A stretch of 64,000 nt of DNA, taken from positions 496,001-560,000 of the forward strand of contig NC_089428.1 in NCBI RefSeq assembly GCF_013426205.1. Direction: 5' to 3'. The stretch is from Metarhizium brunneum (Eukaryota > Ascomycota > Sordariomycetes > Hypocreales > Clavicipitaceae). Under the pieces are notes generated by a model that was given only the letters and a program-made list of their open reading frames with translations, did not search any database and had not been told where the DNA came from. Positions 57,596-64,000 of this stretch are shown here, one piece after another. The position numbers were made by a program, and so were the translations under genes. Each line of letters opens with the position of its first letter. Position 1 is the first letter of the stretch.

Positions 57596-58502
57596 ATGGC
57601 TTCGATCGTACCTGATGTGGAGCAAGTGACCATCAAGTTGAGGTCTGAGCCGGGTCTAAAGTCTGCAAGCGTAGACGTCTCTAATGATTATGGCACTCCC
57701 AATGTTCTCTTTCTATACTACACACCGTTTATTCCAGATGACAATAAACTAGATCTTGACGCTATACAAGATGAGTTCCAGTCCTGGAACGCCTGGGAGC
57801 TTGGACAGGCAGAGACACAGCTCATCAGACATGTCGAAGCTGGCAATCTCCCATCCGACGACTCAATCGCCTCTCGTATAATTAGAAATAACTATCGATC
57901 AAAGGCTATTGATTTTTTTCGCCAAGGAAATGAGGCATGGTATGTTTCACACAAGCGTCTGGTCTTTCGTGGACTGAAGGCCAGAGACTAAGTGATGACT
58001 CCTAGGCTATCTCTCGCAAACAATTCCACAGCTCAAAAGGTCATTGTAACGGCGCAAAGCGAGGCCCATGGTTCCATCCGTCAAGAGATGAGGGCGCTGG
58101 CTGCAGAACAACACCTTCAAAGCCAGTTTGAGGTGATTATCAACGCTATAAGTGGTAGTGTTGAGGTAGCGGAAGAGAACAAATTTTACTTTACTCATGT
58201 CTATTATCGATATGATAATAATTCAAGGAGATTTCTGCCAGGTACAGTCCTTATTTCGCAGTTTGAAAAAATAGTACTAAGAAGTCGTAGTTATTTCGGA
58301 CACTACTTTCGGGATCAAGAAAGGAGACGAGGGAAGCCAAGCTGGCGGAGATAAAGTGAAACTAGAGATCAATCTCTCTGTCAACACTTACAACTTTGAT
58401 AGAAAGTTTTGGAGAGACCATCGGCATGAAGGGGAGGAGGCTATCCAAATGGGAGAGCCTATCCGTAAGCAAATGGCATTGGACTTTTATGTCAACAGCT
58501 AG
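57596..58502 (+). CDS. Unrecognised protein B of a divergent paralogous pair (266 residues)
   Basis: Exons 57596-57939, 58006-58241 and 58282-58502 join in frame. Intron 1 has donor GTATGT and acceptor CTAG. Intron 2 is only 40 nt (donor GTACAG, acceptor TAAG), close to the lower limit for fungi, so this junction is the weak point. The N-terminal 70 residues start with strand-like sequence and lead to helices (LGQAETQLIRHVEAGN), then a conserved NNYRSKAIDFFRQGNEAW block interrupted by intron 1 inside the last codon. The C-terminal part has strand pattern KVKLEINLSVNTYNFDRKFW and ends MALDFYVNS. Without intron 2 the frame would end in a basic tail (RRRGKPSWRR) and lose the part that matches protein A. 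No family is recognised and no signal peptide is seen. Confidence 0.65.
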
Positions 58503-59448
58503 CCTAGCTACCCGAAACCCAGACTTATTAAGTGAAAATTGAAACTTTGGGATAATGCAATACTTACTCTCCCTCTCCTTGGTCAAGTGTATGAAACAAA
58601 AGGCTGTGTTATTATCCATGCTAAAGAGTCTGAGTCACTTACACAGCTGCATTGCTAACCAACATAAATAATCACTGCTGGCATCCTTTTTATGGTAGGC
58701 GATTCTCGTAGAGTCTGCCATCGCGGCGCAAACTGAAGAGTCTAGTGGAAACAAAGACTAGATGGGAAGCAATAAGAGACGATCTCGTATTCGGATTAAA
58801 AGACGGATTGCCTGGGGAGCACGGGGCTTGGATCAATTGCTTCACAAGGCCCGAATCCGGCTGCTGCAGGCAGTAGATGACGAAAGCGGCTTCCGTACGG
58901 CATCTTTGTTTACACCTATAGTAGGGGCTAACGGTGACGTCGGACGTAATACCCGGTGGTGAAGAAAAGAAGAATTCTGCCAACCCACGGGAAATCAGGG
59001 ACAGCCTAGGGCTTCATTAATAGACTTACTAAGCGGCGATGGGCTGGTGTGGCTAGATGCAGCAGTCTGAAACGTCGTGATGAGTTGCCATTTCATCACA
59101 TCGCAGTCGCAGCCAAGCGCCTTTTATAGCGATCAAGTTCATGTATTTATTATTGGCTTGGCCCTGTTCGTCCACGACCAGGATATGCCCGACCTTTGCT
59201 AACAGGGTGCAGAGCCAAAAAAAAAAAATCGGCAATGCCTGAATTCTGGTTCAAATATAATTTATTTACTGTATTTACGAACGACAGAAGAAGTCTTACC
59301 ACCGTCAACACAAAGTGCGCGAGTCCGTTACTATCTGCATTAGGAAAAAAAAGAAGGTTAAAAACATACAACACCGGGTATTCGCTGGTCGTCACCGACC
59401 CAACTACTAATCCGGCGCTCGCCAGATTATCGTGCGAGATCAGACGGG
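58503..59448. other. Non-coding DNA
   Basis: No supported gene. Contains an A-tract (59,217-59,228) before the Helitron-related sequence. Confidence 0.4.
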
Positions 59449-59529
59449 ATCGTGAGTTTTACTGGCGGCTGTGGTCGTATGTGACAGTTTGTTTGTATGA
59501 TTGCATCATAAATCCTTGGTGGTCCTAGG
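59449..59529 (+). repeat. Repeat copy 1 next to Helitron remnant
   Basis: About 80 bp starting ATCGTGAGTTTTACTGGCGG and ending GGTGGTCCTAGG, nearly identical to 63,483-63,561. The open frame here leads up to the Helitron helicase frame, so the repeat is likely part of that element. Confidence 0.7.
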
Positions 59530-59538
59530 ACACAGTTA

Positions 59539-60186
59539 ATGGTCAACCGATGGAACAAGGGAATTGCGGTTGGGCTAAGACACAACCACGACATGTCCTT
59601 TATCGCAACTCAAAGCAAAGTGAAAGCTATCCTATACTACGTGACTAACTATCGAAAGCCTGATCCAAGGCATTTAAGGCGCACCAACATTGGGGATGGC
59701 AGCACAACTAACTCGGAGTTGGGGCAGGATGCGGTCAAGCCAGGCGGAGACGTCGCGCTGATACAGCATCTGACAACTGAACCACACATGAGTCTTCAAT
59801 GGCGAGCGTCTTCGTCATTCTACGCCGAAGGGGATCGAGTTTCCGAAACCTTGACCCTGAACTGTCGCCAGCGCGCCGCATTCCTGCTGATCTGTAGGCA
59901 AATGGATCGCATCCGACAAGCTCAACGTGAGACCGATGTGGACCAGCTTTGCCAGTTCATCGGCGGCGAAGGCGGGACGGGCAAATCCCGAATCATCGAG
60001 GCAATCGTCCAACTTTTTGCGAGGAGGGGTGCTGAAAATAAACTTCTCGTCACAGCAACTTCGGGACGGATCAACGGCATTACCATCCAGTCAGCATGTA
60101 ACCTTTCGGTAGAGCAGCGCTCGGTGTGGACATCATCGAAGTTAAACCAGACGGAATGGGCACGTCCGGGCCTGGCCCAAGATTAG
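59539..60186 (+). mobile_element. Helitron Rep/helicase remnant (PIF1-like helicase start)
   Basis: The 215-codon frame begins MVNRWNKGIAVGLRHNHDMS, as in the Helitron helicase-like domain. It continues into a PIF1-type helicase N terminus: LNCRQRAAFLLICRQMDRI and the Walker A stretch CQFIGGEGGTGKSRIIEAI, followed by TATSGRINGITIQSACNL. The frame ends soon after and the remaining helicase motifs (Walker B and later) are absent, so the element is truncated. The HUH nuclease part upstream is also not seen. Confidence 0.8.
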
Positions 60187-60497
60187 TCAGTGGCCAGTCC
60201 AGGATGGACTGGCAGGATAACATTGAAGCAACATTGAACCATGTCCCCACCAGACTCCCTCTGGCCAGCTTCTAACCCCCAGTGCCCGCTGGAGAGCTTT
60301 TCCAGCGCCAAGTTGGCAACTCCCCGCTCACCTCTTTATGTTTATTACTCCATGTCGGGAAAAAAAAAAGTAAGAACTAATGTATACACAGCCTTCGGCT
60401 GAATTACGACTTGCTGTTGCTACTTTCCACTTGCCAGTGGCAAGTTGCCACCTGGGTAGTGATGCTTGCGTCTGGTGTTCTTGACAGAGGCAGCATT

Positions 60498-60517
60498 ATG
60501 CTTGAATGAATGAGCGA
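60498..60517 (+). repeat. Short direct repeat, first copy
   Basis: ATGCTTGAATGAATGAGCGA, repeated exactly at 60,813-60,832. Sequence after both copies (GACATGATCTT / GACCTGATCTT) also agrees, and TACTCTCCAG occurs about 80-100 bp further on in each, suggesting a partial duplication of a longer unit. Confidence 0.7.
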
Positions 60518-60812
60518 CATGATCTTTGACAACGCGTACGTACTTTTTCTTCCTGTACGTATGTACGTACAACATTACTACTCTATACAACAACTGAAAG
60601 TACTCTCCAGCAGCTAGTATTTAATTTATTTGAATACTCGCTGTCACACAGCACGATTGTATGGGACAGCTTAGGTAAAACGAGAGACTCTTAATTTCCT
60701 ATATAAAGAGTAGAATAATACGAAACTAAATCCTTATTATAATACTACTGCCTAGTAGGCAGCAGTATAGCAATAGCTGTTGCTTTGAATGAACGACTTG
60801 ACCTTGACATCA

Positions 60813-60832
60813 TGCTTGAATGAATGAGCGAC
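60813..60832 (+). repeat. Short direct repeat, second copy
   Basis: Second copy of the 20-bp sequence at 60,498, 315 bp downstream, within a larger imperfect duplication. Confidence 0.7.
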
Positions 60833-61041
60833 CTGATCTTGGCACTTGCTATAGCCAATTCTGGGGCCCTTACAGGTACTCTCCAGAGACGAGGTCCAGC
60901 CTCACACGACTTCCATCCTCACACTACCCCAAGGCTTGCTAGGGTCGCGGTTAACACATTGTTCAGATTGGACATAACGGACGTTTCCTGTGCAATCTTG
61001 ATTTTCATAGATTGCAACTAATCTCAAATAAGCTTTCAGAG

Positions 61042-61272
61042 CTATATATTAGTTGTGGAATTGCTATAAAACTTACAAGTAACTCCTATCCCATACTTAG
61101 GCGCTCTCAGAGACTGCGCCAACTTTGGAATAGAGGTGCAATGCTGCAGTAGGATAACAACGCCAAGTCCGCTGCAATCATAGTGATCAAAGACTGCGAA
61201 TGCCGTACTGTCGTACTGGGCAAAAGCGCTAGCCACAATACTAGCAGCGGCGAGAATAGTCGTAGTATGCAT
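61042..61272 (-). CDS. Small secreted protein, 76 residues
   Basis: Begins with a clear signal peptide (MHTTTILAAASIVASAFA, residues 1-18). The mature part is about 58 residues with three cysteines (HYDCSGLGVV, QHCTSIPKL and VTCKFYSNS). The pattern recalls many short secreted proteins of plant- or insect-associated fungi, whose roles are mostly unknown. A CTATAAATA element lies about 100 bp upstream on the coding strand. A GTAAGT within the last codons could be a donor, so the C terminus may differ. The surrounding DNA is strongly AT-rich. Confidence 0.55.
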   Translation of the reverse strand: MHTTTILAAASIVASAFAQYDSTAFAVFDHYDCSGLGVVILLQHCTSIPKLAQSLRAPKYGIGVTCKFYSNSTTNI

Positions 61273-62096
61273 GCTGTAGTGTTAGGTGTGGAAGAGAAAG
61301 TTTTTGTGGTGTGTTAAGTGCTGTTTATTTATTGTAATTTTTATGAGTATAATATTAGAGGCTATAACGTTTATTTATAGTTGTACATGTAAGATTGTCT
61401 TGTTGCTAGGCTGGAGCGTAATATGGGTAAGTCGGCAGCCAAATATGACGGATCTTGTAAAACTTGCTTTGCTTGTCCAAGGTTTAGTGAATACAGTTAC
61501 GAAGTTTTTTTCGGGGTTACACCTAACCCTGCAAAGGGGTTGATAGTATGTGGCTTGCAAGACTAACCTACTTGTTTACCTTTGAGCAGTAAAACTGCTT
61601 CTAAGACTTACATCTCTAATTACTAGTGCAATTAGCGTTGTAACTTAATAGCGGAACAGTCGGGTAACAGCTTATAAATAGCGTTTAATTTTATTACCCT
61701 CTTTTCTAATATAAGAAAACGTAGAATCCTTCTTTTAAGCGTTATATTTATTACTAAAATTATATTACAATTGCAGCGGTATTACACAAACTACTGTAAA
61801 AGGTAAATACTGCCAGCCACAAAGTATACAAGGCTAGATAGTACTGTAACAGAAAATAACTAAATCGGAAAGGCAAAGAGCAAGTAATTTTTAGCTGGGA
61901 ATATTTGCTATAATTTAAAAGCTTCTAGAAATTTACTTTTAATAATAAAAGTTTAAAATAAATCTAGGTTTTTATTTACGGTATTTATATAAAGTTATTT
62001 ACTTACCGCGCTATAATTAAAGTTTTACACTACTTATATAATTTTTTTCTCCTCTTTAAAGAAAAATGTTATTTTTAAATACTAAGCCGTGGTAAC
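61273..62096. other. Strongly AT-rich DNA
   Basis: Very AT-rich with many TA dinucleotides (61,620-62,090 especially). This is the look of repeat DNA mutated by a RIP-like process. No gene. Confidence 0.5.
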
Positions 62097-62581
62097 TTAG
62101 CCAAGTACAGTTGTATTGGCGATATTGGCCAAACGACCACCGATCACGCAAGACACACTTGACACCAGATAGGTCGCAGCTTCCCATGCGGCACCCCTCC
62201 CAGCCATTTGGTGATTATATACAACCAACCTCACCATCTCGTTTCCATTACCTAAGTCTGCCACCCTAGCTATCTTGACGCTATTATTGCCCTTAGATTT
62301 AATTCTCTTCCAAAAATAACGCTCATCGTAAATTCGCCAACGGGACTCAAACCAGACACTACTTAGTAGCAGGCGGGTATTGGCGATCCAGGCCCCTTCA
62401 GCAGGTTGCAACCGGAGGCTGCTAATACTCTGCCAGACCAAATATATCCCAAATCAATGGCAAATTGTCTGAGATCGGACCTGCTGACACGCTGGCTCGG
62501 CGGTGTCTTGGGCCAACATACCCAGCGCCCGTCGTGCAGAACAAGACCAAGCACGGGGAGTATAAGGTGAACTGAGGGCAC
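62097..62581 (-). pseudogene. Fragment of an unrecognised gene, frame-shifted
   Basis: Two overlapping frames on the minus strand (62581-62363 and 62441-62097) contain protein-like sequence: DGRWVCWPKTPPSQRVSRSD leading to FAIDLGYIWSGR, then WFESRWRIYDERYFWKRIKS and VVYNHQMAGRGAAWEAATYL. The switch of frame near 62,420 without a good intron suggests a decayed copy. It is GC-richer than its AT-rich surroundings. Family unknown; a repeat-borne gene is possible. Confidence 0.4.
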
Positions 62582-63482
62582 ACAGCTTATCAGGCGAATA
62601 GTTGACCGAGCAAAGCGAACAGGGAAGAACTGCGCCGTTAGGAAAATCTAGCCTTAGCCCTCCGGGTTCCAGAAGTACATACGCGTACTGCGTACGTACG
62701 ACGTATTGTACAAAGCTATATTACTTAATTAGGCTTAGCTTATTGTATTTAAAACTTAAAAAGTAAATTTTATAAGAAAATTAACTTTTTATAGGAAAAT
62801 AAATTTTATAAAAAAATTAACTTTTTATAAAATTAATATATTATATACTCTGCAAATCAGTTGTATTATTATTTACACTTCATCAAACGCTAGTATAAAA
62901 TATTCTATGCTCTTTGTTGCAGCCTTCCTCGTGGTATCCTCTCTGGGTTCCCCAGGATACTAGTGGGCGAGGCCCTTCTGGCGCCGTTGTCAAGAATAAC
63001 ATGAAGCAGGCCGTCCGTGTAGATAACGTTCCGAATGGGCCGGACGGAATTGTTATTACCCAGGACAATTACTATCTATTTGAAGAATCAGATAACGGCG
63101 CCCTGAAAATTAGGGTGGAAGGCGAACCCCAAAATCAGATACAACTTCTACTACGATTATAAGCTACGCCGCCGCTAGTATTAACAAATACTGGCGATTA
63201 GTAAAGATAATCAGCCGTAACTGTGCAGTAATCAGTGGTCTTATAGTGGCAAGGAGGTGGCTATATTTAAAGAAAGCAGTATATGTAGGTCTTACACCTA
63301 AGGCTAGTGCTGGCGCCTCCCGTTTTTTACGCCAGGCCACTATGTGATACAGTAAGTAACTATAATCCCACCACACCTTTTATTAGTTTACTTTACTTTA
63401 AAAACGGATATTACAACCTTGATTTTTAGAGGTATACTCCTTTATATATAAAGGTATTAGAACCGCGAAGAGCTTAACAGAA
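62582..63482. other. AT-rich DNA with an unassigned short frame
   Basis: 62,690-62,880 is a TA/TTTTA-rich low-complexity stretch. The frame at 62,914-63,162 (NGPDGIVITQDNYYLFEESD) looks protein-like for about 60 codons but cannot be assigned. Confidence 0.4.
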
Positions 63483-63561
63483 TCGTGAGTTTTACTGGCG
63501 GCTGTGGTCGTATATGACAGTTCGTATGCATGATTGCTTAATAAATCGTTGGTAGTCCTAG
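63483..63561 (+). repeat. Repeat copy 2, Helitron-associated
   Basis: Second copy of the sequence at 59,449-59,529 in the same orientation, with a handful of differences, many of them transitions. Only this part of the element is present here. Confidence 0.7.
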
Positions 63562-64000
63562 GGAGAGAAGCTAGAAAGACGCAATCTTTTAAGTCCCGGT
63601 CGACCTTGTTACTTGCTCAGATTGTGTTGAAATCAAATATTCTTCCCAGAGCTAGAGGCCCCGCCGAACCGCCACGAAAGGACGAACAGATTCCCTTTTT
63701 GCTGGTGGGTTTGCTAGCTGGCTCCTAATTTCAACCTTGCAAGCTGGATTGAACTGAACAGCCCGTTTTGATGAACCTACTAGATAGAACTCTGATTAAC
63801 GACTCACTACCTAGGTAGTTCACAAATAACTCAACGCATTGCCATGGCCATCACGTGCAACTCCGCTGCTGCCTAACACACGCTTGAACGCGTAAAAAGT
63901 GAACTCAGCTACGCGAGGTGACCGAAAGCACTATTGGCATTAATCCTCACCTTCTTCTCACCTCCTTCTCGCCCAGAAAATTGGCGTGGAGCGTGTTTTC
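63562..64000. other. Non-coding to window end
   Basis: No supported coding sequence; composition becomes less AT-rich and pyrimidine-rich near the right edge. Confidence 0.4.

Larger units (their letters stand above)
60187..61041. other. Repeat-bearing non-coding DNA
   Basis: Contains a hairpin CTGCCTA-G-TAGGCAG at about 60,750 and two copies of ATGCTTGAATGAATGAGCGA (listed separately). No gene recognised. Confidence 0.45.

Noticed and set aside
1..64000. CRISPR array, phage or bacterial operon
   Set aside because: No regularly spaced repeats or bacterial-type operons; splicing and gene content are eukaryotic.

Overview
This window looks like chromosomal DNA of a filamentous ascomycete (Pezizomycotina; the gene content and intron style suggest a sordariomycete, perhaps Hypocreales, which is inference). 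Genes are broken by short introns of about 50-100 bp with GTANGT/GTGAGT donors and CTAAC/CTGAC branch sites. The left end carries conserved eukaryotic housekeeping genes, a fungal CFEM/PTH11-type receptor and an intron-containing nuclear tRNA-Phe.

The window has two parts. From 1 to about 20 kb it is gene-dense and GC-rich: a CFEM/PTH11-like receptor cut by the left edge, tRNA-Phe(GAA), a GET4 orthologue, an unrecognised 149-residue protein, a VPS68/UPF0220 membrane protein, a CSI2-like membrane protein, a full-length YOR1-type ABC transporter, the exosome cap subunit CSL4, a previously hidden three-exon 81-residue gene and a basic 277-residue protein. A 249-bp element with 33-bp inverted repeats lies at 14.7-15.0 kb.

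From about 20 kb to the end, AT-rich, repeat-derived DNA alternates with islands of accessory genes. These include two Zn2Cys6 transcription factors whose zinc clusters are split by introns (22.6-24.3 kb and 47.7-49.6 kb), a WOPR (Gti1/Pac2) protein, an Ala-rich protein, an acyl-CoA dehydrogenase, a DxDYND (lectin-like) protein, a secreted protein-arginine deiminase carrying one in-frame TAG, a wrecked GH32 fructosidase, an MDR dehydrogenase/reductase, an AP-1-like bZIP factor and a small secreted protein. Remnants of a pogo-like transposase, a Helitron helicase and a metallo-beta-lactamase-fold hydrolase confirm transposon activity and decay.

The most unusual feature is at 55.4-58.5 kb. Two divergently transcribed genes (276 and 266 residues) share no obvious name, yet both have introns at the same two places and in the same phases and show similar C-terminal strand patterns. 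They look like an ancient head-to-head duplicate pair of an unrecognised family. The block from 47.7 to 53.2 kb (Zn2Cys6 factor, dehydrogenase, bZIP factor) resembles part of an accessory metabolic locus, but no biosynthetic backbone enzyme is visible. All intron-exon structures were worked out by eye from reading frame, splice sites and family patterns; none has transcript support here.
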